From contig OX442316.1 in NCBI GenBank assembly GCA_949358305.1, forward strand, positions 1,426,001-1,490,000: a DNA stretch of 64,000 bases, given 5' to 3'. This stretch comes from Strigamia acuminata (lineage: Eukaryota > Arthropoda > Chilopoda > Geophilomorpha > Linotaeniidae). Positions 51,284 to 59,524 of the stretch are shown here, in pieces; position 1 is the stretch's first letter, and the number at the start of each line of letters is the position of its first letter. The notes below the pieces were generated by a model, which was given only the letters and a program-made list of their open reading frames with translations, ran no database searches and had not been told where the DNA came from. The position numbers and the translations under genes are program-made.

Positions 51284-53191
51284 ATGTCGAATGAGTTGGG
51301 AAACGGTGAGGAAAACCCCACTGTACGAGACCCCTTTGATTTGGACGAGCTGGCTTCGTCTCTCGACTGGCAGCGTTATGAGCGTTTAAGGCGAGCACGA
51401 GCGGAGCAAAGTGAGTTATTGATAACCATTGCAAATTCAATGCCGCCAACATTTCGTGACAGCATGTCGGCTCAAATACCTGGCGTAAACATTTCTGCGC
51501 CAACGACAGTTGCCACGTCAACACCAGCATATCAGCTCGTGCCTCCAGCTTTCTTCACTCCTGGCACGTCAGGAATATCAATGAATCCGACGATTTTACA
51601 TTCCGAAGCTTTATTGATGTGTGATATTCGTAATCAGTTTTTCGTTCAGGCACAGGGATTACTCAAAGAAATGCGAAGCATTTACCAACAAGGCACCAGC
51701 CCTCCACATCCAACGACACCCCCGTCAGAGGATGGTGGGTCCTCTCATGGATCCATAAGGGTAAAAGGCAATTCGGCACCATTAGGAAATGAACTTTCCA
51801 CGGAAGTTCCTCATTGTGGAGGAGCAAGCCACCAACAACAATTTGCGCCCACCACCATCACTGCGCAACCGACGTTTACAACCACAACGCCACCGGTAAT
51901 GACGCAGGCCACTACTTTTACTCAATGTCCGTCTGTGGCATCACAAATTATGGATTCAACAAAAGCCAATCAGCAGGTGATGAATTCTTTATTATGTGCC
52001 AAAATTAACAACACAGGGCACCCATCCGGAGTAAGGGCCCAATTGTCTCTACCATCAATACGAGTGAGACGAGAAGACTCTTCCCGAGGATATAACAATA
52101 ATAAGGAAAAACTCCCACGTTTCGACCCTGAGAAGGCCACACTTGACTCTGTTAATTTGTTTCTTGCGCAATTATTCGCGCATATGTATTCCACCCGCAT
52201 GCCCGAGGAAGAGTATTTAAAAGTGAATATAATTCAAGCAACCCGCAACAAGGCGCAACGTTGGTGGCTCGCATTAAAACCAAAACCCAAAACATGGATT
52301 GAGTTCGAGGTATTGTTTCGTAAGGCATTCTCCATGAATTCAGCGGCAGCCAATGTGAAAATTGCAAATCGAAAGCAACGCAGTGGAGAGTCCACCATGA
52401 CTTTTCTCAGCGAAATAATATATTATTTAGAAATTGCAGGCTACACAGACCCTGGATTACAATGGGAGAAGGCCCAGAACATGCTACTGTCTGACGTCGT
52501 CCAACTTTTGAGAACAATGCACGTCAAAACAATTGACGAAGCAATCCAAATAGGAAACGACGTAGACAATCGACTACTACTCGACTCTCATCGCAAAACT
52601 GAGTATAAACATTTGGGTCTCGTTGATCAATTTGCACCCCTTTCAGAGGTAAACCCTTCGTCTCCCACCGTGTTGAAATCCGTGGACAAGTCCAGAGGTG
52701 AAGCCGAATCTAAAACCTCCACGTCCCACGACGCCAAACGTTTTACGCGCTATCGTAAACAACAGCTTATGTTAGAACTAGCTGCGTTGGAAGCCCGACC
52801 CGAGCAACCTTCGCCGCCACAGGAGCCGAGTTCAAGTAGCAGCAGTGAGTCGGAATCGGAAGTGGAAACCAAAAAGAGTTCTGTCGCCGGAGCCGCGCAA
52901 AAGGTGAACATTTCAGTAAATTCAACCACAATTGCGCCCCCTGCAGATCTCCCAAAGGACCATGTCTGTTCTACCTCTGTTGTTACATTTGCGCCATCAC
53001 CAAAACCTCCAACAAGCGTCAAGTTTCCCGAAAAAGGTGCAGCTTGGCGCAAAACGAGAAAGGATTGGTGGTACATGATTGATAACACGACTTGGCGCCC
53101 CATTTGTCCTGTGTGCTACAAAGTTTTCGAGAGGCAGGAAAACTCCGACGGCCTGAAGTTCCCACGACCGGCGGAACCAGGCCGCAAGTAA
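51284..53191 (+). CDS. Gag polyprotein of Gypsy element C
   Basis: 635 aa from an ATG (ATCATGTCG). The N-terminal ~280 residues are polar, Thr/Pro/Gln-rich and probably disordered. A Ty3-type capsid domain lies at about 285-455 (AQRWWLALKPKPKTW..F..LF..AFSMNSAAANVK, NRKQRSGESTMTFLSEI). A Ser/Glu-rich stretch is followed by a single CPVC (about residue 608) instead of a CCHC knuckle. It is clearly homologous to Gag of element A from the capsid on. The GGAAAAC shift site lies near the end. Confidence 0.9.
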   Translation: MSNELGNGEENPTVRDPFDLDELASSLDWQRYERLRRARAEQSELLITIANSMPPTFRDSMSAQIPGVNISAPTTVATSTPAYQLVPPAFFTPGTSGISMNPTILHSEALLMCDIRNQFFVQAQGLLKEMRSIYQQGTSPPHPTTPPSEDGGSSHGSIRVKGNSAPLGNELSTEVPHCGGASHQQQFAPTTITAQPTFTTTTPPVMTQATTFTQCPSVASQIMDSTKANQQVMNSLLCAKINNTGHPSGVRAQLSLPSIRVRREDSSRGYNNNKEKLPRFDPEKATLDSVNLFLAQLFAHMYSTRMPEEEYLKVNIIQATRNKAQRWWLALKPKPKTWIEFEVLFRKAFSMNSAAANVKIANRKQRSGESTMTFLSEIIYYLEIAGYTDPGLQWEKAQNMLLSDVVQLLRTMHVKTIDEAIQIGNDVDNRLLLDSHRKTEYKHLGLVDQFAPLSEVNPSSPTVLKSVDKSRGEAESKTSTSHDAKRFTRYRKQQLMLELAALEARPEQPSPPQEPSSSSSSESESEVETKKSSVAGAAQKVNISVNSTTIAPPADLPKDHVCSTSVVTFAPSPKPPTSVKFPEKGAAWRKTRKDWWYMIDNTTWRPICPVCYKVFERQENSDGLKFPRPAEPGRK

Positions 53192-56100
53192 ATCAACCGG
53201 TCTCCACAAGCGTAAAACGTGTGGAATCAACAAGACGTGCTCCACCCGACATCATCCTTGACGAGAACATTTCCGATAGGATAATTCCAACAACAACTAC
53301 TTCTTTTACCACTCCTAGTGAGTCTAAACCAGGAATTAGTGTTGTATCGTCCACACCTCCATCTTCATCACCGATAGTGACGAATCAACGGAAAACTTCA
53401 GTTTTGCAACCTGTGGCTTTCCAATTAGTATCTGGACCTGTTTCAAAGTCGACAGCCCTGCAAGCTGCGACTGCACAGAAACAAATCACCAAGAATGTGA
53501 GTAAAAACTTTAAAATACCCATTATTAAGCCTACTTCCAGTGTCAATTCAGCGGAAGCACCCAAGGAAGTGATCGCTCCAATGAAGGTATCTTTTGTCAT
53601 GTTGACATCGGAGGAGCTTAAAGAATCTCAAGAACCGATTATTGAGATAACACGCGCCGATAGATTGCGCAGAGAAGCTCCATGCGTAAAAATATCTTGG
53701 GCAAATGTGTCATTTACCGCGCTTTTAGATTCAGGTGCTCAAACTTGTATCATGAGCGAGGAATTATTTCAACAACTTCACGAAAAAATGGGACTCGAAT
53801 TTATTAATTTACATGAAAAGGTACAGGTCGCATCCGGACACGTGGTTACTGCTTCAAAATCAGTGACGCTTGCGTTGCGAGCGCCGTTAGGAGTGGTGAA
53901 ATTCGTGTGTTTAGTGTTGCCTGATGCCAAAAATGACTTGATCCTCGGACGAGACTTTAACCAAGCAGTCGGAGCTACCATCGATCATGGAAGGAGCCAG
54001 TGGAGCTTGGCTGGCTCAGACGAAATTCGTAAATTCGTGACCTATGAAGACGCCAAAAAATCCGAGTCCATTCTCGTATTTCCAATGGCACCGGAGGAAC
54101 TGGATAAATCAGCCACTCCGCCAGTTAAAATAAGTGAGATTGTTCCAAATAAAATACTCAAGAAGCCTGCGCCACCCAGTGACATTAACTGTGTGCTGCT
54201 GTTACACCAACCATTGAAAAATGAGGTTTTTGAGTATCCAAACGACGACTCACAAAGACAAGTAAAAACAATTAGGCATCGCAGTCGAACAACGTGGTCG
54301 AACATCTGGTCACCGAAACGAAAGGAAATTTCGAAGACTTCGAGTAAAGTAAAAAAGACAATTTCTCGTAAGTTAACGATAAGTCAATTTCGTCGATTGC
54401 GCCGCCTTCGTCATAAATTGAATGTTATTCGTCCCATCGCCAAACAATTGATTGCGCAACGAGCCAAAGACATTAACGACAAAAAGAAGTTAATTAATGA
54501 CTCCAGAACAACTGCGCAACCTGTTAATGGTGAGAACGACTCAAATTCAAGTGTTTACAACATCAACTTTTTGCAGTATCAACCTAGTGAGAATCCGACC
54601 GATCTCGATTGGATTTATCACCAGTTATGGAACCATCTGACTGTTACGCAAATCAAACTACTAATTGAAACTTTACAGCCAATTTCACAGATTTTCCGAG
54701 AGGAAGTCGGTTTATGTAATAATACGGAATATGAAGTTAATCTAAAACCGGATTTTCGTCCGATCCATGTTCCAGTACGACCCGTAAACCCTGCGAAAAA
54801 GGCAATTATTGACAAGTACATTGACAAGAAACTTCAACAAGGCATAATTCGCCGTTCACAAAGTGATTGTGCCGTCGCCCCAGTGGTCGTGCCCAAAAAG
54901 ACCGGGGAATGGAGGACAGCAATGGACTTCAGACCCATTAATGCGCAAACAATTCCGGATGTGTATCCACTTCCGGACATAGACAATATATTTGCGTATT
55001 TAGGTGGTGCACATTGGTTCTCGATAATCGACGGGCGCGAGGCCTTTCACCAAATTGGAGTGCGCAAGGGAGATGAGCGATTCTTGGCCTTCATAACACA
55101 CCGAGGACTGTTCGAATACGTTCGTATGCCCTTTGGCCCCATCAACGGTCCTGCAACACTCCAAAGAGCGATGAATAAGACTTTGGCCAAATATTTATAT
55201 AAATTCGTATTTGTATACATTGATGATATTATTATTTTTAGCAAAACATTTGAGGAGCATGTTCAACATTTGCGCCTCGTTTTGGAGGAATTATTTAATG
55301 CCGGTTTCACCATGAACGCCAACAAGACCGAGCTCTGTCAACAGCGCCTCGAAGTTTTGGGCCACATCGTGGAATCTGGTCAGATTTCTCCAAATCCGAA
55401 AAAAGTGTCAGCTATCCAAAACTATCCTGCGCCAACAAATTTGCGCGAGTTACAACGTTTCAAAGGTATGGTGGGTTATTATCAATCTTTTATTGCGAAC
55501 TTTTCCAAGACAAGTGAGGTATTCCGACCACTACTCAAAAAAGATGCTGTTTGGCATTGGAACGAAGCGCAACAGGAAGCTTTTGATTATCTTAAAGATC
55601 AAATAGCGACTCCAACGCTGAAGAGACGTTTTCCCAGCTGGAAAAAGCCATTCATCCTTCAAACAGATGCAAGCTACTCCGGTTTGGGGTCGGCTTTAAT
55701 GCAATTAAATGACGCAGGAGAAAGGATACCAATAGCTTTCGCTTCTCGTGCGCTTAACAGTGCTGAAAAAAACTATAATGTGACTGAAATTGAGTGCCTA
55801 GCAGCCGTGTGGGCGGTGAAACGTTTCCGCGCTTATTTAGAAATGATGCCATTTTATTTAGAGAGTGATCATCGTTCTTTGAAGTGGTTATTTCAACAAA
55901 GAGAACCAACTGGCCGACTTGCTCGTTGGGTACTCTCACTAAGCGAATACAAATTCACTTTCCTGCACTGCTCAGGATGCAAAAATCGAGTGGCCGACGC
56001 ACTAAGCAGAGCACCAGTCGATCCACCTGAACACGACGAGGAAGATGACAGTCCACTCGTCGATGAAGCCTGCTACACAGCATATTTTGATGACTGTAAC

Positions 56101-58797
56101 CAATGGCCAGCATTGTCCATCATTACTGAGTTGCCAAAAGACATTAATAGACAATTTAAGAAAATGTTCAAAGATAAATTCATTAAATCAACTTTAATTT
56201 CAGCCATATCTCCAACTAAACAAAAGAAAGGAAAAAGGAAATCCCTCATTCCTCGTCGAATTACAACGACCACTACACCATCCAATGCGCCAACTCAAAT
56301 TGCGCAACCCACTTCAACAGCTGCGTCAACTCCAGTTGCGCAACCAACTCAACAAACAACTCCAGTTACATTACCAGTAATTTCACCTAATACTCCACCA
56401 GTTCGTGTTTCAGTGCCACTTCGAGCGCGCAGACAACATTCGTTGATTCCAATATTGACGAAGAAAAGAGGACAACCACGTAAAATTATGATAATTCCAG
56501 TGCTCTCCCCTCGCGCCAAACGTGCTATTGCGACAAGAACTCGAGCTAGATTAAAGGATCCCATTTTAGTTCCGAAAATATCTCCAAAACTACCGAGATA
56601 TGGAGCTAATATAAAGAAATGGACATTTCCTAAGCTGCTGAAAGCACAGAGAGTTGGAAAAGGCAAAAGGACGCCGAAAGCACCTCGTTCAGTGGTTTCA
56701 CCCATTCCCACGGCACTTCCCAGTCCTATTCCTGTTCCCATTCCTACACCAATTCCCATTCCTCCGGCTCCAACTCTTCCTACTTCGCAACCAAGAGGAA
56801 TACCCAGAAAATCGTCTGGAATCCCCTCTCATATTTTACCTCCTCGTAAAAAACCTATTCCCACACCAATTCCTATTTCCAAAATACCAACTCCACCAAT
56901 TCCTAGACCTAAAGGACGACCCCGAAAGTCAACTGGAATTCCCTCTCATATTTTGCCACCAAAACCAAAACCTACCCCAAAATCAACGCCTATCCAAATT
57001 CCAAATTTTCCAACACCTTCTCCCACACAAACCATCCCAATATCACAATCTCCTATTCCTCCAACCTCTCCTGTGTCTTCGCCGTCAACGACAACTGATA
57101 CAGCACCGACTATGCCACCAGTGTTTGACCCCGGACCAGGACCTTCTGGACACCAACTCCCCGATGGATACCCTTCCGAGCCGGACTCCGACACGTCGTC
57201 ATCCGACACGGACAGTTTTAGCCCAATTCGGGACTTTCCTTCGCCGGTGGAGTATCCAGTGCCAAGAGGTGGAATGCCTCGAACTCCGACAAGACTGCGC
57301 CCGAGATCTGAACGAACATTTACAGAATCAGACAGAAGGCTCACTGAAGCGGAGCAACAGGCTGAATTGGAACACGATCCACCTATTGAACATCCACCAT
57401 TTGAAATGCTTCCAGACGCCGCTGAAATAATAGCCGCACAGAGACAAGATCCGTGGTCGCGTGAGTTGATATACTACTTAACTGCTCAAATGCTGCCGGT
57501 CGATCCAGTCGAAGCTGCGCAAATTCAAAAAGGCGCGCAAAATTTTGGTATGCATAAAGATATGTTGTGTCGTTTTCCACCAGTTCATATTAATGAAATA
57601 CGCAAGAGGCGTCAAATTTATCTCCCCTTGGAATTGCGCGAACGATATTTCCGCGCAATGCATTACCCTCCAGTAGTGGGACACATGGGAAGAGAAAAAA
57701 CACTCCATCGTTTAAAGACGCGTGTATATTGGCCCAAAATGAGAGAAGATGTTCAAACTTGGATTCAAGTTTGCGAGGCTTGTCAACGCGCGAAACCATT
57801 AAATCGCTTGCCTTATGGCAAAATGATAATGTCGAGAGCGCGCCACTTGTTCTCTGCAATTTACATTGATTATTATGGCAAGAAACCACGTTCAGTGGGC
57901 GGCCATTGCTACGCCTTTGTAATGGTCGACTCAGCAAGTCGTTGGTTAGACGTAAGACTAACAGAAGATTCGACTATCGCAACTTCAGTTGCGCAAATTC
58001 AGAAATTTACGAAACGCTGGGGTTTTCCCAAAATCATTATCAGCGACAATGCCCCCGCGTTCAGGTCACCTGAGTTTCGCAGCCAAATCCAGCAATTAGG
58101 TGCAGTAAACCGCTACACTGCAGCGTACCACCCCCAAGGCAACATTGCCGAACGCCTGAACCAATCCTTAAAAAACTGCATTTTAGCTTACATAGACGAC
58201 CACGATAGGTGGGATGTAAATATCGGCTATTTTGTTTTGGCAATCAATTCGGCGTACCAAATTTCATTAAAGTATTCTCCATTTAAGTTAGTTACAGGCC
58301 AGGAAGCCAGATTCCCTGGTGATATTGATAGTGACACAGATGACGGGGAACCTTTACCACCATCTGAGGCTGAAAACCTCCATGAGCAAATGCGCACCAT
58401 GCGAGAAAGGGCGATGAACAATTTGCGCGAATCCCAGATCCGCCACAAAAAATGGTTCGATTTAAAACGTCGCGCTCATGACTTTCGCCCTGGCGATTGG
58501 GTGACGTTGCGCAATCGACAACCCTCTTCCGCCGACAGACAGTTTGCAGCAGGCTTACGCCAGCGAACTGAAGGAGTCTACATCATTCATAAATTGGTGG
58601 GCCCCAACACTGTTATCTTAATGGACCAAAATGGCAGAAAAACACAACCATACAACGTTGTTGAACTTCGCCATTGGCATTTTGCGCAAGTTAATTTCCT
58701 AACCCTGAAAGATGTCGAAATCATCGACAAGCATGTCGAAAATTATACTGCTAACACACTAGATATTTTCACTGCTTATTTTCTTTCTTTTAAATAA
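53092..58797 (+). CDS. Pol polyprotein of Gypsy element C (PR-RT-RNase H-IN)
   Basis: The frame is open for 1,901 codons. Its first codon (53092) is TTG, so entry is expected at the frameshift 53137-53143. Protease ALLDSGAQTC is near residue 213. RT has the same unusual DGREAFHQIGV box as element A and FVYIDD near 709. RNase H LQTDASYSGLG is near 856. An exceptionally long basic, proline-rich linker (about 1037-1357) contains AT-hook-like GRPRKS and two copies of a (R/K)xS(T/S)GIPSHILPP motif. Integrase: HHCC about 1522-1570, then D (IYIDYYG), D (IISDNAP), E (GNIAERLNQ). It is ~300 codons longer than A's Pol, mainly because of the linker. It appears intact. Confidence 0.92.
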   Translation: MAPHLSCVLQSFREAGKLRRPEVPTTGGTRPQVNQPVSTSVKRVESTRRAPPDIILDENISDRIIPTTTTSFTTPSESKPGISVVSSTPPSSSPIVTNQRKTSVLQPVAFQLVSGPVSKSTALQAATAQKQITKNVSKNFKIPIIKPTSSVNSAEAPKEVIAPMKVSFVMLTSEELKESQEPIIEITRADRLRREAPCVKISWANVSFTALLDSGAQTCIMSEELFQQLHEKMGLEFINLHEKVQVASGHVVTASKSVTLALRAPLGVVKFVCLVLPDAKNDLILGRDFNQAVGATIDHGRSQWSLAGSDEIRKFVTYEDAKKSESILVFPMAPEELDKSATPPVKISEIVPNKILKKPAPPSDINCVLLLHQPLKNEVFEYPNDDSQRQVKTIRHRSRTTWSNIWSPKRKEISKTSSKVKKTISRKLTISQFRRLRRLRHKLNVIRPIAKQLIAQRAKDINDKKKLINDSRTTAQPVNGENDSNSSVYNINFLQYQPSENPTDLDWIYHQLWNHLTVTQIKLLIETLQPISQIFREEVGLCNNTEYEVNLKPDFRPIHVPVRPVNPAKKAIIDKYIDKKLQQGIIRRSQSDCAVAPVVVPKKTGEWRTAMDFRPINAQTIPDVYPLPDIDNIFAYLGGAHWFSIIDGREAFHQIGVRKGDERFLAFITHRGLFEYVRMPFGPINGPATLQRAMNKTLAKYLYKFVFVYIDDIIIFSKTFEEHVQHLRLVLEELFNAGFTMNANKTELCQQRLEVLGHIVESGQISPNPKKVSAIQNYPAPTNLRELQRFKGMVGYYQSFIANFSKTSEVFRPLLKKDAVWHWNEAQQEAFDYLKDQIATPTLKRRFPSWKKPFILQTDASYSGLGSALMQLNDAGERIPIAFASRALNSAEKNYNVTEIECLAAVWAVKRFRAYLEMMPFYLESDHRSLKWLFQQREPTGRLARWVLSLSEYKFTFLHCSGCKNRVADALSRAPVDPPEHDEEDDSPLVDEACYTAYFDDCNQWPALSIITELPKDINRQFKKMFKDKFIKSTLISAISPTKQKKGKRKSLIPRRITTTTTPSNAPTQIAQPTSTAASTPVAQPTQQTTPVTLPVISPNTPPVRVSVPLRARRQHSLIPILTKKRGQPRKIMIIPVLSPRAKRAIATRTRARLKDPILVPKISPKLPRYGANIKKWTFPKLLKAQRVGKGKRTPKAPRSVVSPIPTALPSPIPVPIPTPIPIPPAPTLPTSQPRGIPRKSSGIPSHILPPRKKPIPTPIPISKIPTPPIPRPKGRPRKSTGIPSHILPPKPKPTPKSTPIQIPNFPTPSPTQTIPISQSPIPPTSPVSSPSTTTDTAPTMPPVFDPGPGPSGHQLPDGYPSEPDSDTSSSDTDSFSPIRDFPSPVEYPVPRGGMPRTPTRLRPRSERTFTESDRRLTEAEQQAELEHDPPIEHPPFEMLPDAAEIIAAQRQDPWSRELIYYLTAQMLPVDPVEAAQIQKGAQNFGMHKDMLCRFPPVHINEIRKRRQIYLPLELRERYFRAMHYPPVVGHMGREKTLHRLKTRVYWPKMREDVQTWIQVCEACQRAKPLNRLPYGKMIMSRARHLFSAIYIDYYGKKPRSVGGHCYAFVMVDSASRWLDVRLTEDSTIATSVAQIQKFTKRWGFPKIIISDNAPAFRSPEFRSQIQQLGAVNRYTAAYHPQGNIAERLNQSLKNCILAYIDDHDRWDVNIGYFVLAINSAYQISLKYSPFKLVTGQEARFPGDIDSDTDDGEPLPPSEAENLHEQMRTMRERAMNNLRESQIRHKKWFDLKRRAHDFRPGDWVTLRNRQPSSADRQFAAGLRQRTEGVYIIHKLVGPNTVILMDQNGRKTQPYNVVELRHWHFAQVNFLTLKDVEIIDKHVENYTANTLDIFTAYFLSFK
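53137..53143 (+). promoter_or_regulatory. -1 ribosomal frameshift heptamer (gag-pol, element C)
   Basis: G GAA AAC in the gag zero frame, at the position equivalent to GGGAAAC in element A (shortly after the CPVC motif). A -1 slip on AAC continues directly in the pol frame. It is a weaker match to the consensus than in A or D. Confidence 0.65.
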
Positions 58798-59524
58798 TTT
58801 TTCTATTTATTTTTCAAAAAAAAAAAAGAGAAAAACAAAAAAAAAAAACCCAAGTAATCCGGTGTAATTCCATCGTTACTTTAAAGAAAAATTTCATTTA
58901 TGTTTTTATGTTTCTTTATTCTTAAACATTTTATGTTTTATGTTATTCGTTTTACGTTTCATATTTGTTCATTTCAAAATTGACTAAGTCCATTTCCAGT
59001 GAGGACAAAATTGCCCACTAGAGTGTGACACTTTTAATTGCATTTTCAAAACACCACGTGTTTAGATTATTTATTTTCCCAATTTATTATTTCCATTTAG
59101 TTATATGTACCTATGTGTGTCTAGATTTGCATATGCTAAACTTTCTCATTGAAGATCAATGTTAAAATTGACTATTCCTTCTAGAACATTCATTTACAAT
59201 CTTTCGTTAACTTCCAATTCTTCACACTAGAGTACGTCGTTCTATTAAAACAGTTACGACTATAGTCTCTAACACCCACACCTTATACCCATGTGCTCAT
59301 ATGACACCTGTGTGAGAAAGTTCTCGAAGCGTTTGACACTTGTGCATTCTTCTCCTATGGATTAACTTCATGTGTTGACTTTCGTGTGTTGTGTTGTGTG
59401 CGCGTTCATAATTTGCGCAATTCTAATTGTAAGTAACGTTTGTGATATGTTCATTGTTTCAATTTGTGTATATAACCCCAATGATTGAAATCAATTAGGC
59501 ACAATTACATCTCGTTGAGACAAC
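58798..59524 (+). other. Pol-ORF3 interval of element C with putative intron
   Basis: 727 bp including two A-tracts (58817-58850). A donor ATT/GTAAGT at 59429 and an acceptor TCAATTAG ending 59498 define a possible 70-nt intron ending 26 nt before the ORF3 ATG, as in element A. This would give a separate ORF3 mRNA. No TATA box can be assigned with confidence. Confidence 0.5.
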
